Shown here piece after piece: positions 1 to 7,416 of a stretch of DNA of 14,636 nt (within the stretch, counting starts at the first letter, position 1; each line of letters starts with the position of its first letter). The DNA comes from Clostridiaceae bacterium. GTDB taxonomy: Bacteria > Bacillota > Clostridia > Oscillospirales > Acutalibacteraceae. The stretch is taken from positions 1 to 14,636 of the forward strand of contig CAJGCX010000038.1 in NCBI GenBank assembly GCA_904501895.1. The letters run 5' to 3'. The notes under the pieces are model-generated. The model was not told the DNA's origin and did not search any database. It saw nothing but the letters and a program-made list of their open reading frames with translations. The position numbers were made by a program, and so were the translations under genes.

Positions 1-309
1 GCTTCTTTCCTTGCTCCTGATACACTTCTTATCCTTGCACTCGGTCTCTTCGCATTCGTATTCGACACAGCAGGTGGCGTTATGTTTGCAAAGATTCTCA
101 ACATCTTCTTACCAAAGGGCAAGAAGATTAATCCAATGATTGGTGCAGCAGGTATTTCAGCATTCCCAATGTCAGGACGTATTGTTCACAAGATGGGACT
201 TGCAGAAGACCCACAGAACTTCCTTCTTATGCATTCAATCGGCGTAAACGTTTCAGGTCAGATTGCATCTGTTATCGCAGGTGGTCTTATCCTCAATTTC
301 TTTATGTAA
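1..309 (+). CDS. Na+-translocating decarboxylase beta subunit, C-terminal part (5' end outside window)
   Basis: The open frame runs in from the left edge and ends at TAA 307-309; 102 codons are visible. It matches the C-terminus of the OadB/GcdB/MmdB family: a DTAGG motif, then NPMIGAAGISAFPMSGR, then a FLLMHSIGVNVSGQIASV segment in a last hydrophobic helix. These polytopic membrane proteins couple decarboxylation of carboxybiotin to Na+ export in oxaloacetate, glutaconyl-CoA or methylmalonyl-CoA decarboxylase. The visible part does not reveal the substrate, which depends on the alpha subunit upstream of the window. The gamma-like gene follows 14 nt later, so the two are cotranscribed. The internal ATG at 82 is not a start, because the conserved reading continues upstream of it. 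Confidence 0.93.
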   Translation, partial: ASFLAPDTLLILALGLFAFVFDTAGGVMFAKILNIFLPKGKKINPMIGAAGISAFPMSGRIVHKMGLAEDPQNFLLMHSIGVNVSGQIASVIAGGLILNFFM

Positions 310-323
310 GGAGAGTGCTTTAA

Positions 324-512
324 ATGAATATGTTTACTACAATGATGGCTTCAAACATCGAATTCAATCCAATGGCATTTGTTGACAACCTTTATTATAT
401 GGGTATGGGTATGCTCGGTATCATTATCGTTATGGGCGTGCTTATTGGTATCACAACTCTTCTTAACAAAATCTTCTCAAAAACAAAGAAGAAGGATAAG
501 GAAGAAAAGTAA
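324..512 (+). CDS. Small membrane subunit of the Na+ pump decarboxylase (OadG-like gamma)
   Basis: This 62-residue protein has one hydrophobic helix at about residues 25-47 (rich in M, G, I and V) and a very basic tail rich in K and E (residues 48-62). That layout is typical of OadG/gamma subunits, which hold the decarboxylase complex together at the membrane. The start ATG at 324 is preceded by AAGGAGAG overlapping the end of the beta gene (about 308-315). Its place directly after the beta subunit supports the call more than the short sequence does. A strong terminator follows, so this is the last gene of the operon. Family assignment rests on shape and context; the protein is too short and variable for a firm motif match. 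Confidence 0.7.
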   Translation: MNMFTTMMASNIEFNPMAFVDNLYYMGMGMLGIIIVMGVLIGITTLLNKIFSKTKKKDKEEK

Positions 513-528
513 TCCCTTATGAAGCTTT

Positions 529-563
529 TGACCGTCAGGAAACTGGCGGTCATTTTTGTTTTT
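529..563 (+). terminator. Intrinsic terminator of the decarboxylase operon
   Basis: A 10-bp stem (529-538 with 543-552, one G-T pair) is capped by a GAAA loop at 539-542. It is followed by a T-rich run, TTTTTGTTTTT. It lies 16 nt after the gamma-like stop codon. Confidence 0.9.
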
Positions 564-567
564 ACTG

Positions 568-596
568 TTGAATAAATTTTTCTTCTTTGATATAAT
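568..596 (+). promoter_or_regulatory. Promoter of the DUF4177 mini-gene
   Basis: A -35 box TTGAAT (568-573), a 17-nt spacer and a perfect -10 box TATAAT (591-596) lie between the preceding terminator and the GTG start at 629. A leader of about 25 nt would result. Confidence 0.65.
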
Positions 597-628
597 AATT
601 ACAAATACTTTTGTTGGAGTGATACATA

Positions 629-805
629 GTGAAGGAATATAAGATTTTAGAAGTAAAGCTCAGTGAAGCTGAAGCTCGTATGAACGATATGGCAAAACAC
701 GGCTGGTCCGTTGCAAGTACGAACACATTTTTCAATGGTGTTGCTCATACTAAGGCAGGTACGCCGATGCTCATTGTTTTTGAAAGAGAAGTTGCAGAAG
801 AATAG
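629..805 (+). CDS. DUF4177-type small protein
   Basis: This gene of 58 codons starts at GTG 629 and stops at TAG 803-805. The translation begins MKEYKILEVKLSEAEARMND, continues with KHGWSVAS and ends in a beta-strand-like stretch LIVFERE. This is the pattern of DUF4177 proteins: an EYK strand, an amphipathic helix of the 'aEa.mNdmakhGW' kind, and a final 'l.vtfER' strand. Function is unknown in the family. The start is supported by TTGGAGTG at about 613-620, 8-9 nt before the GTG. The gene stands alone with its own promoter and terminator, so it is a monocistronic unit. Confidence 0.8.
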   Translation: MKEYKILEVKLSEAEARMNDMAKHGWSVASTNTFFNGVAHTKAGTPMLIVFEREVAEE

Positions 806-811
806 TTTTTT

Positions 812-840
812 AAGCACTCGTTTCGGGTGCTTTTTATTTT
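812..840 (+). terminator. Intrinsic terminator of the DUF4177 gene
   Basis: A 9-bp stem, AAGCACTCG (812-820) with CGGGTGCTT (824-832) and one T-G pair, has a TTT loop. It is followed by TTTATTTT and lies 6 nt after the stop codon. Confidence 0.9.
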
Positions 841-885
841 ATATGGGAATCGCCTCATAAGGGCTGTCTACCTCTGCAACCTCCA

Positions 886-899
886 AATTGTTCACAATT
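886..899. promoter_or_regulatory. Palindrome AATTGT-TC-ACAATT, possible operator
   Basis: A perfect 6-bp inverted repeat with a 2-nt centre ends 16 nt upstream of the -35 box of the next gene. Spacing and symmetry suit a dimeric regulator, but no such regulator lies nearby. The element is AT-rich and could arise by chance. The rest of 841-915 shows nothing else that can be identified. Confidence 0.3.
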
Positions 900-915
900 A
901 AAAACAATTATTTCC

Positions 916-944
916 TTGACTATTTTTCGTATCAATAATATAAT
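916..944 (+). promoter_or_regulatory. Near-consensus sigma-A promoter for the nucleotidyltransferase gene
   Basis: TTGACT (916-921) is followed by a 17-nt spacer and TATAAT (939-944). A second TATAAT directly abuts at 945-950. An AGGAGGT ribosome binding site (968-974) precedes the ATG at 982. Confidence 0.8.
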
Positions 945-981
945 TATAATGGTTTTATTTTGTATACAGGAGGTATTCTGA

Positions 982-2157
982 ATGGAAAAATTGCATATAA
1001 ATCTCTTGTCTGCTATAAAGTTAGCTCTTACGGGTGAGTCTGCACCTATTGACAAGGACCTTGATTACAAGGAAATTTTTAAAATCAGCAGAACACATCA
1101 GATTATTCCTCTTGTTTTTGACGGTCTTTATAAGGCAAATGGTCAGTTTGAAGGATTTGAGAATTTCAGGAATGTAACATTCCAGTTAATCCGTCGTGAC
1201 CAAAATCAATTATATTATCTTAAAAAAATTGAAGCTTTGTTTAATAATAACGGCATTGAGTATATGCTTCTCAAAGGCTCTTCAATAAAAAGATATTATC
1301 CCACATCCGAGTTCAGATTAATGGGCGATATTGACCTTTTAATTAAAGAAAACCAGTATGACGTCATCAAGCCTTTACTTACTGAAATCGGACTTGTGGA
1401 AAAGGTTGAGTCCGACCACGAATTGATTTGGGTCAGCAGCAACGGACTTATTCTTGAGCTTCACAAACGACTTATCCCATCATACAACGATGATTATTAT
1501 TCATACTATATCAACCCTTGGGAAAAAGCTGTTTACAAGAGTAATTGCTCCTATTCCATGTCAAAGGAAGACGAATATATTTACATCTTCACGCACCTTA
1601 CAAAGCATTATCGTGACGGTGGTATAGGACTCCGACACCTTATTGACATCTGGTATTTCACATTAAAGCATTCACTTTTAAACAAGACTTATATAAATAA
1701 GGAGCTTGAAAAGCTTGAGCTTCTTGAATTCCACAATAACATTATTGATACACTTGATGTATGGTTTAATGGCAAAGAGCCTACTGAATTAACTGACTAT
1801 ATTACACAGAGAATTATCGAAAGTGGTTCATTCGGACTCAGGGAATGGCACGAGAAAGCAAATGCTGCACGTGCTACTGCAAGAACTGATTCAACATCTT
1901 CTGCTAAAAAGAAAACTGTTTTAAGACTCATTTTCCTTCCAATGGATGAAATGAGAAAGAAATTCCCTATATTGGAAAAATTACCGTTTCTCTTGCCTCT
2001 TCTTTGGGTTGTGAGATGGATTAATGCAATTTTCAACAAGCGAAAATCAATTGCTTCAGAAACAAGAAGACTGAATTTAATCGATGACCAGATTGTTGAT
2101 AATTATAACAGTGAACTTAAAAAAGTCGGCTTAAAATTTAACCTTAAAAAGAAATAG
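982..2157 (+). CDS. Nucleotidyltransferase-fold protein (NTP_transf_5 type)
   Basis: This protein of 391 residues has the polymerase-beta-like nucleotidyltransferase core of the PF14907 group. An LLKGSSIKRYYP segment (about 96-107) leads into RLMGDIDLL, with metal-binding acids D116 and D118, and a third acidic position in LELH (E159, H161). A helical region (about 171-300) follows, then a basic, partly hydrophobic C-terminus around residues 310-345. Members of this group are often found beside polysaccharide or peptide-modification genes, but the substrate is unknown and no such partner lies next to it here. The ATG at 982 has a perfect AGGAGGT seven nucleotides upstream. The gene is transcribed alone from a strong promoter and shares a terminator with the convergent metallophosphoesterase. 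The fold is clear; the biochemical role is not. Confidence 0.8.
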   Translation: MEKLHINLLSAIKLALTGESAPIDKDLDYKEIFKISRTHQIIPLVFDGLYKANGQFEGFENFRNVTFQLIRRDQNQLYYLKKIEALFNNNGIEYMLLKGSSIKRYYPTSEFRLMGDIDLLIKENQYDVIKPLLTEIGLVEKVESDHELIWVSSNGLILELHKRLIPSYNDDYYSYYINPWEKAVYKSNCSYSMSKEDEYIYIFTHLTKHYRDGGIGLRHLIDIWYFTLKHSLLNKTYINKELEKLELLEFHNNIIDTLDVWFNGKEPTELTDYITQRIIESGSFGLREWHEKANAARATARTDSTSSAKKKTVLRLIFLPMDEMRKKFPILEKLPFLLPLLWVVRWINAIFNKRKSIASETRRLNLIDDQIVDNYNSELKKVGLKFNLKKK

Positions 2158-2161
2158 CAAC

Positions 2162-2201
2162 AAAAAACTCGCAAGATTTTAATATCCTGCGAGTTATTTT
2201 T
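2162..2201. terminator. Bidirectional terminator between convergent genes
   Basis: AACTCGCA (2166-2173) pairs with TGCGAGTT (2188-2195), and the stem extends past one mismatch to GAT/ATC. An A-run lies on the left and ATTTTTTT on the right, so each strand has a U-run after its stem. The element lies between the stop codons at 2157 and 2202. Confidence 0.85.
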
Positions 2202-2891
2202 TTATATTTTATCACCTGTTATAGCATTAACAACATCCTTGTATATTGCACGGTGTGTAACAGAGATGTATTTATCGAGATGCAATGAGCCAAAATACCA
2301 TTTGTTGAACTTGCAATTCTGTGAAAGCTCCTCGAAATACGCATTCAGAGCACTTACACGAAATTCTGACGAGTCATTAAGATTCAAGAAATTTTTAACC
2401 TTCAACGGTGGCTCGTGAGTAACAATAATATCAATATCATACCCTGCAAAATCGAGATTCTCTGCACCCTCAAGCAATTCCTCCTGCGTTGGGAGCTCAT
2501 CCTTTGACCAGGCATTTACATCACGACGGATGTCGATATCGGCACTTTCACCACCACCCATTGTGAAAACCTTTCTGCCTTCAATTTCATAAACCTGACC
2601 ACGCATAAGGTGATATAGATTTCCATGAATTTTATGGACCTTGCCGCCATTCCATTGGCTGATTTCGTAATTGTTAATCAGATTAAAATTTTCATGAGTG
2701 CCATCAATAAAGCAGATATTGTACTTCCTCTTGCCTAATGACATAAGATAATTCTGCTCTGCCGTGCTGTTATCCCACAGAAATCCGAAATCACCACAGA
2801 TTATAAGCGTATCGCCCTCTTTAAGCTTACGAAGCTTCAACCATGATAATCTTTTACGGTCACCGTGAATATCACCTGTAATATATATCAT
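2202..2891 (-). CDS. Small calcineurin-like metallophosphoesterase
   Basis: This protein of 229 residues starts at the ATG at 2891, which has AAAGGA upstream. The frame stays open for 26 more codons, but that extension runs through the promoter and is not protein-like. Motifs in order are GDIHG (6-10), CGDFG (32-36), GTHEN (64-68) and VTHEPP, ending in WYFGSLHLDK. These are the blocks of the metallophosphoesterase fold, which binds two metals. Two positions differ from the usual family pattern: GNHE reads GTHE, and the final GHxH reads GSLH, so one metal ligand may be missing. The substrate is unknown; no signal peptide is seen, so it should act in the cytoplasm. It is divergent from the carboxypeptidase operon and convergent with the nucleotidyltransferase gene. 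Confidence 0.85.
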   Translation of the reverse strand: MIYITGDIHGDRKRLSWLKLRKLKEGDTLIICGDFGFLWDNSTAEQNYLMSLGKRKYNICFIDGTHENFNLINNYEISQWNGGKVHKIHGNLYHLMRGQVYEIEGRKVFTMGGGESADIDIRRDVNAWSKDELPTQEELLEGAENLDFAGYDIDIIVTHEPPLKVKNFLNLNDSSEFRVSALNAYFEELSQNCKFNKWYFGSLHLDKYISVTHRAIYKDVVNAITGDKI

Positions 2892-2927
2892 TTTATTCTT
2901 TCCTTTAAAAAATTTACTTTTTCCATA

Positions 2928-2956
2928 TTGGATATTGCTGTTAATTGTGTTATACT
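2928..2956 (+). promoter_or_regulatory. Promoter of the carboxypeptidase/glycosyltransferase operon
   Basis: TTGGAT (2928-2933) is followed by a 17-nt spacer and TATACT (2951-2956). An alternative pair is TTGCTG (2935-2940) with TATTAT (2958-2963). In either case the site interleaves with the minus-strand promoter. Confidence 0.45.
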
Positions 2957-2958
2957 CT

Positions 2959-2986
2959 ATTATATACAATTATAACTTTTTTTCAA
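2959..2986 (-). promoter_or_regulatory. Promoter of the metallophosphoesterase gene
   Basis: On the minus strand, TTGAAA (2986-2981) is followed by a 16-nt spacer and TATAAT (2964-2959). The start codon at 2891 would be about 60 nt downstream of transcription start. Confidence 0.55.
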
Positions 2987-2998
2987 GTAGGTGATTTT

Positions 2999-4336
2999 GT
3001 GAAGAAAATTTTATCAATTTTCCTCATTGCTATAATTTTAATATCAGCATTACCGTTTAGCGCAGGTGCGTCCTTTAATTCTCTTATGGAAACGGAAGCT
3101 GACATTGTTTTGCTTGTAAACACTGACAGTGAAACTGTCATTCTCGATAAAAATGCAGACAAGCGCTCTGCCCCTGCATCTCTTACAAAAATTGTTACCT
3201 GTATGCTTGTTCTTGAAAACTGTCCTGACTTATCTGTTCAGGTTACATGTAAAAGAGAGAGCCTTAACGGTCTTTACGCTATGAATGCTGCTACAGCAGG
3301 TATTGTTGCAGGTGAAGCTCTTTCAATAGAGAATCTTCTCTACTGTCTTATGCTTCCTTCAGCCGCTGATGCTGCAAACATCCTCGCTGATTATGTTGGT
3401 GGCAATATTGACAACTTTGTTGTTATGATGAATGATTTCGTTGCAGAATTAGGCTGTGAAAACACAAAATTTGTAAATGCTCACGGTCTTGATGAAAATC
3501 CTAACGGATACACAACTGCAAACGACCTTTATAAAATTACAAAATATGCTTTGACAAATCCTACATTCAAGGAAATCACAAGCACATCGAGATACGATAT
3601 CGCTCCTACCGAGAAATATCCTTACACAAGATATCTTCACAATACAAATAAGATGATGAATCCGGGTATCCGTGACTATTATCACAAATCTGTTTCCGGT
3701 GTTAAAACAGGTACAACTGAAAAAGCAGGTCATTGTGTTATCACAACTGCTTCACAGGATGGATACAACTATATGTTAATAGTTATGGGTGCTCCTCAAT
3801 ATGATATTGACGATGACAATGTTGAAGAAAACGTTGCATTTACCGATAGTAAAAAAATCTATAACTGGGCTTTCGAAAATATTGAGCTTACTAAAATCAC
3901 AAATACAACAGACGTTGTAACTGTTGTTGATGTTAAATACAACAGCAAAATCGACCACCTTCGACTTCTCCCTGCAGAAGAGTTGTCAGCACTTGTTCCT
4001 CTTGGCACAGAGTCAGGAAGCCTTATTATACGACCAATCGAGAGTAAGACGCCAAAAGTTGTAAAAGCACCTATTAAAAAGGGTGAGGTGCTTGGCAAGG
4101 CTGAAATTCTTTACGGTGAGACTGTAGTGGAAACAGTTGACCTAGTTGCTGCAGAGGATGTTGAGCTTAATATTTTCTTGCTTATTTTCGGCACAATCAA
4201 GGATATTCTCTCAACAACAATTTTTAAAATCTTGTTTGCTATTGCTGCGGTTTTGCTTATAATCTACATTCTTCTTATAATCCGTAAAAACAGAATTATA
4301 GCAAAACGAAAAAAAATCAGAAAAATAAAGGGCTGA
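2999..4336 (+). CDS. D-alanyl-D-alanine carboxypeptidase (peptidase S11, DacF/PBP5 type)
   Basis: The protein trims the terminal D-Ala from peptidoglycan stem peptides at the outer membrane face. It has 445 residues from GTG 2999, chosen because a signal peptide (KKILSIFLIAIILISALPFSAGA) starts right there and AGTAGGTG lies just upstream. The longer open frame begins inside the promoter. The acyl-serine motif is SLTK (S61-K64) and the KTG motif lies at 236-238. The second motif, normally S-x-N, reads S121-A-A123, so the usual Asn is absent. A PBP5-C-like beta domain covers about 310-385, and a hydrophobic helix followed by a very basic tail (about 402-445) anchors it to the membrane. It leads a four-gene operon with 7 nt before the next gene. 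Confidence 0.9.
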   Translation: MKKILSIFLIAIILISALPFSAGASFNSLMETEADIVLLVNTDSETVILDKNADKRSAPASLTKIVTCMLVLENCPDLSVQVTCKRESLNGLYAMNAATAGIVAGEALSIENLLYCLMLPSAADAANILADYVGGNIDNFVVMMNDFVAELGCENTKFVNAHGLDENPNGYTTANDLYKITKYALTNPTFKEITSTSRYDIAPTEKYPYTRYLHNTNKMMNPGIRDYYHKSVSGVKTGTTEKAGHCVITTASQDGYNYMLIVMGAPQYDIDDDNVEENVAFTDSKKIYNWAFENIELTKITNTTDVVTVVDVKYNSKIDHLRLLPAEELSALVPLGTESGSLIIRPIESKTPKVVKAPIKKGEVLGKAEILYGETVVETVDLVAAEDVELNIFLLIFGTIKDILSTTIFKILFAIAAVLLIIYILLIIRKNRIIAKRKKIRKIKG

Positions 4337-4343
4337 TAACACA

Positions 4344-5318
4344 ATGAAACTTTCTTTAATTATCCCTTGCTATAATGAGCAGGACAATGTTACACCGTTT
4401 TTCGAAGAAACTGTAAAGGCTTTTCAGCAGATGCCAAAAGCAATTACATCCTTTGAAATGATTTTCGTAAATGATGGTAGCAGTGACAATACTGCAAAAA
4501 AACTTAAGGAATTATATAAATCATATTCTTCCGTTGTAACTGTCGTTGATTTCTCACGAAATTTTGGTAAAGAGGCTGCTATGCTTGCAGGGCTTCGTCA
4601 CGCTAAGGGTGATTTTGTCACAATTATTGATGCCGATTTACAGCAAAGACCTGAAATAGTTGTAAAAATGGTTGAGCATCTCCTTGCAAATGAAGATTGC
4701 GATATGGTTGCAGCATATCAGGAAGAGCGAATCGAAGGCAAGCTTATGTCTTTTATGAAAAAAAGCTTCTACAAATGCATTAACATTGCAAGTGACATAG
4801 ACTTTTATCAGGGTGCAAGTGATTTCCGTACATTCAGAAAAAGAGTTGCAGAGGCAATTTTATCATTACCCGAATACCATCGCTTTTCAAAAGGTATTTT
4901 CTCATGGATAGGCTTTAACACATATTATATGCCTTATGTGGCAGAGGAAAGAGCTTCCGGTGAAACTAAATTCTCATTCTTCAAATCTCTTAAATACGCT
5001 ATGGAGGGTATTATTTCCTTTACAACAATGCCATTGAAAATCGCAACAGGTGCAGGACTTTTCGCATTCGTAGCATCAATTCTTTATATGTTTGTGGTTA
5101 TTATTCAGAAGCTTTTCTTTGGTGTTGATGTGCCCGGTTATGCCACAATCGTTGTGCTTATTCTTTTCCTTGGAGGGCTTCAGCTTTTGCTTATAGGCAT
5201 TGTTGGTGAATATCTTGCAAGGACATATATTCAGGGTAAAAACAGGCCTGTGTATATCGAAAAAGAGGTTTTGTCTGCAAAATCAAAATCACTTAACGAG
5301 GACATTGGCAATGAATAA
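4344..5318 (+). CDS. GtrB-like family 2 glycosyltransferase with two membrane helices
   Basis: This protein of 324 residues begins with a GT-A domain: LSLIIPCYNEQDN (4-15), FVNDGSSDNT (41-50) and the DxD metal site D96-A-D98 in IIDADLQQRP. Two long hydrophobic helices (about 233-256 and 263-290) follow, ending GEYLARTY. This is the layout of GtrB/polyprenyl-phosphate glycosyltransferases, which move a sugar from a nucleotide onto undecaprenyl phosphate at the inner membrane face. The lipid-linked sugar is then flipped and used on teichoic acid or other envelope polymers. The following GtrA-like gene, whose start overlaps this stop by 8 nt, fits as the flippase partner. The likely ribosome binding site AAAGGG lies in the end of the carboxypeptidase gene. 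The sugar cannot be read from sequence. Confidence 0.92.
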   Translation: MKLSLIIPCYNEQDNVTPFFEETVKAFQQMPKAITSFEMIFVNDGSSDNTAKKLKELYKSYSSVVTVVDFSRNFGKEAAMLAGLRHAKGDFVTIIDADLQQRPEIVVKMVEHLLANEDCDMVAAYQEERIEGKLMSFMKKSFYKCINIASDIDFYQGASDFRTFRKRVAEAILSLPEYHRFSKGIFSWIGFNTYYMPYVAEERASGETKFSFFKSLKYAMEGIISFTTMPLKIATGAGLFAFVASILYMFVVIIQKLFFGVDVPGYATIVVLILFLGGLQLLLIGIVGEYLARTYIQGKNRPVYIEKEVLSAKSKSLNEDIGNE

Positions 5319-5736
5319 AATTATCGGGCTTTATAAAAAACATAAGGAAATCATAAATTACCTTGTTGTAGGTGGTCTTACTACTGTTGTAAGCATGGCA
5401 ATTTTCTACGGTAGCACATGGACCTTCCTTGACGGACACGACGCCTTTGAGCTTCAGGTTGCAAATGTGCTTTCTTGGGTTGGCGCTGTGCTCTTTTCAT
5501 ACTTTGCAAATAGAATTTTCGTTTTTGAAAGTAAGGAAAAGAATATTTTAAAAGAGCTTCTTGCTTTTATTTCATCAAGACTACTTACATTGTTATTTGA
5601 TATGGGTACAATGTTTGTGCTTTCTACACTTTTACATGTTGATTACAATTTTTCAAAAATCGTTGCTATGGTGTTAGTCACAGTGGGGAATTATGTGATA
5701 AGCAAGGTTTTTGTGTTTAAGAAAAAGGAAAAGTAA
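5311..5736 (+). CDS. GtrA-like membrane protein (putative lipid-linked sugar flippase)
   Basis: This protein of 141 residues starts at the ATG at 5311, inside the end of the glycosyltransferase gene. GAGGA at 5298-5302 is well placed; an upstream ATG at 5200 in the same frame would give a non-family N-terminus. The sequence opens with INYLVVGGLTTVVSMAIFYG, the classic first helix of GtrA/DPMS-fold proteins. Three more helices follow (around 50-70, 85-110 and 115-135), with the ANRIFVF motif between helices two and three and a final SKVFVFKKK. GtrA proteins are thought to flip undecaprenyl-phosphate-linked sugars. Translational coupling to the GT2 gene supports a functional pair. Confidence 0.9.
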   Translation: MNKIIGLYKKHKEIINYLVVGGLTTVVSMAIFYGSTWTFLDGHDAFELQVANVLSWVGAVLFSYFANRIFVFESKEKNILKELLAFISSRLLTLLFDMGTMFVLSTLLHVDYNFSKIVAMVLVTVGNYVISKVFVFKKKEK

Positions 5737-5751
5737 ACAGGGGGATTAAAA

Positions 5752-7338
5752 ATGAATACAAGCAAATCTATTCCACGAGCAGGCTCGCCAAAGGAAGTGG
5801 GCGTTTCTTCAAAAATAGTTAAGGCGTTTTTGGATGATGCTTCAGAAAAAGGATATGAATACCATAGTCTTATGGTTATCCGTCACGGTAAGGTTGCTGT
5901 TGAGTGGTATAATGAGCCATATAACAAGGACACACCACAATCGGTTTATTCAGTCAGCAAATCCTTTACAAGCACAGCAATCGGCTTTGCGATAAACGAG
6001 GGTCTTATTACACTTGACACAAAGCTTGTTGATATTTTTCCTGATTATCCACCAAAAAAACCTGACGAAAAATTTGAAAAATTAACTATTCATAATCTTT
6101 TAAGAATGTCATCAGGTAAGCAACCGAGCTTTCTTACCGATAAGAGCAAGGTTGACTGGATTGAGGATTACATAAATTCACCTTGGGTATTTGAACCCGG
6201 TGAAAAATTCCTGTACATCAACGAAAACATCTTTATGCTTTCTGCAATTATTAATCGTGTTACAGGTATGACAATGCGTGAGTATCTCACTCCTCGCCTT
6301 TTTGAGCCACTCGGAATTGATTTTCCTTTCTGGGAAACTGACAGAAACGGCATTGAAGCAGGTGGTTGGGGTCTTTACCTTAAAACAGAGGATATTGCAA
6401 AGCTTACTCTTTGCTATGTGCAAAAGGGTGTGTACAACGGTGTTCAGGTTATTCCAGCAGAATGGGCTGAGCTTGCTACTGCAAGACAGATAGAAAATTC
6501 ACAAAACAGACCTGGTACAGACGCTTCTTATGGCTACGGCTACTGCTTCTGGAAAAACAGTATTGACGAAACCTCATTCCGTGCTGACGGTATGTTTTCA
6601 CAGTTTGGTATCGGTATTCCTGAATATGATGCTGTTGTAACTGTCACATCTGCTGTTACCGATGAAACAGGCTGTCTTGAATATCTTTTCAACTATTTCC
6701 CAAGAGCCTTTGAGGAAACAGATGAGGCTGAAGAGCAGATTGTGAACACAATGGTTGAGCCATTATTCTCAAGTGACAGACCTGAACTTGAAAAAGTCAT
6801 CACTGACCGATACATCAAATTCCGTAAAAATCTTCTCCTTAACCTTACAGGCTTCCCTGTCAGCGTTTTGCCAATGGCTGTTGTATATATGCTCACAGAT
6901 AAGCCGGGCAATATCGATATGGTTAAATTTGATTTTAAGGACAAGGAATGTTCAATGACATGGTCAGAGGGACTTGAAACAAACACTATTATCTTAGGTC
7001 TTGACGGTCATTATCGTTATTCAAAAATCACTTTGGGTAATATTGATTTTACCGTTTGTGCAAATGCAATATGGCTTGATGATGAAAGCCTTCTTGTGAC
7101 AATCCGTCCAATTCAGACGGTTGCAAAACGAAATCTTGTTTTTGAATTCAAGCCAAAAGACAAGGTTGTTATGATTCCGTCAAGTTCACCATCAGGTACA
7201 GAAATCCTTAATAACCTTGGTGGATTCTTTGAGCAGATGATTCCGAATAAAACAATCCTTAATCTTTTTAATAAAGTGTTGAAGGTAGCTGCAATAGTTA
7301 TGGAGCCAAAGCACCACGGAAAATTTATTGAAAAATAA
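5752..7338 (+). CDS. Serine beta-lactamase-fold hydrolase (PF00144, class C-like esterase/peptidase)
   Basis: This protein of 528 residues has the nucleophile motif SVSK (S67-K70) in YSVSKSFTSTAIGF, the Y-x-N motif Y155-I-N157 in FLYINENIFML, and GGWGLYLKTEDIAKL (204-218), where this family carries its third motif. The catalytic domain covers about 15-310. A separate C-terminal domain (about 345-500) seems mainly beta and has no motif I can name. No signal peptide is visible, so the product is probably intracellular. The family holds esterases, D-amino peptidases and lactamases, so the substrate is open; resistance should not be assumed. AGGGGGAT at about 5739-5745 marks the start. It is the last gene of the envelope operon, 15 nt after the GtrA-like gene. 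Confidence 0.85.
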   Translation: MNTSKSIPRAGSPKEVGVSSKIVKAFLDDASEKGYEYHSLMVIRHGKVAVEWYNEPYNKDTPQSVYSVSKSFTSTAIGFAINEGLITLDTKLVDIFPDYPPKKPDEKFEKLTIHNLLRMSSGKQPSFLTDKSKVDWIEDYINSPWVFEPGEKFLYINENIFMLSAIINRVTGMTMREYLTPRLFEPLGIDFPFWETDRNGIEAGGWGLYLKTEDIAKLTLCYVQKGVYNGVQVIPAEWAELATARQIENSQNRPGTDASYGYGYCFWKNSIDETSFRADGMFSQFGIGIPEYDAVVTVTSAVTDETGCLEYLFNYFPRAFEETDEAEEQIVNTMVEPLFSSDRPELEKVITDRYIKFRKNLLLNLTGFPVSVLPMAVVYMLTDKPGNIDMVKFDFKDKECSMTWSEGLETNTIILGLDGHYRYSKITLGNIDFTVCANAIWLDDESLLVTIRPIQTVAKRNLVFEFKPKDKVVMIPSSSPSGTEILNNLGGFFEQMIPNKTILNLFNKVLKVAAIVMEPKHHGKFIEK

Positions 7339-7349
7339 CCAACACAAAA

Positions 7350-7391
7350 CCCGGTAGAGAAGAAATAACCCTCATTCTACCGGGCTTTATT
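7350..7391. terminator. Terminator after the envelope operon, possibly bidirectional
   Basis: CCCGGTAGA (7350-7358) pairs with TCTACCGGG (7376-7384) around a 17-nt loop, followed by CTTTATTTT. On the other strand the stem is followed by TTTTGTGTT, so it may also end the convergent SIS transcript. Confidence 0.8.
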
Positions 7392-7416
7392 TTACAAATT
7401 GGAGTTTATTTGGGAG

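Noticed and set aside
841..915. Riboswitch or T-box upstream of the nucleotidyltransferase gene
   Set aside because: The segment lies upstream of the promoter, so it would not be in the transcript, and no conserved riboswitch core was recognised.
855..1055. Minus-strand 66-codon reading frame over the nucleotidyltransferase promoter
   Set aside because: It covers a strong opposing promoter and ribosome binding site and shows no protein-like pattern.
6168..6986. Several antisense reading frames inside the beta-lactamase-fold gene
   Set aside because: They mirror the codon pattern of the real gene and have no start signals or recognisable motifs.
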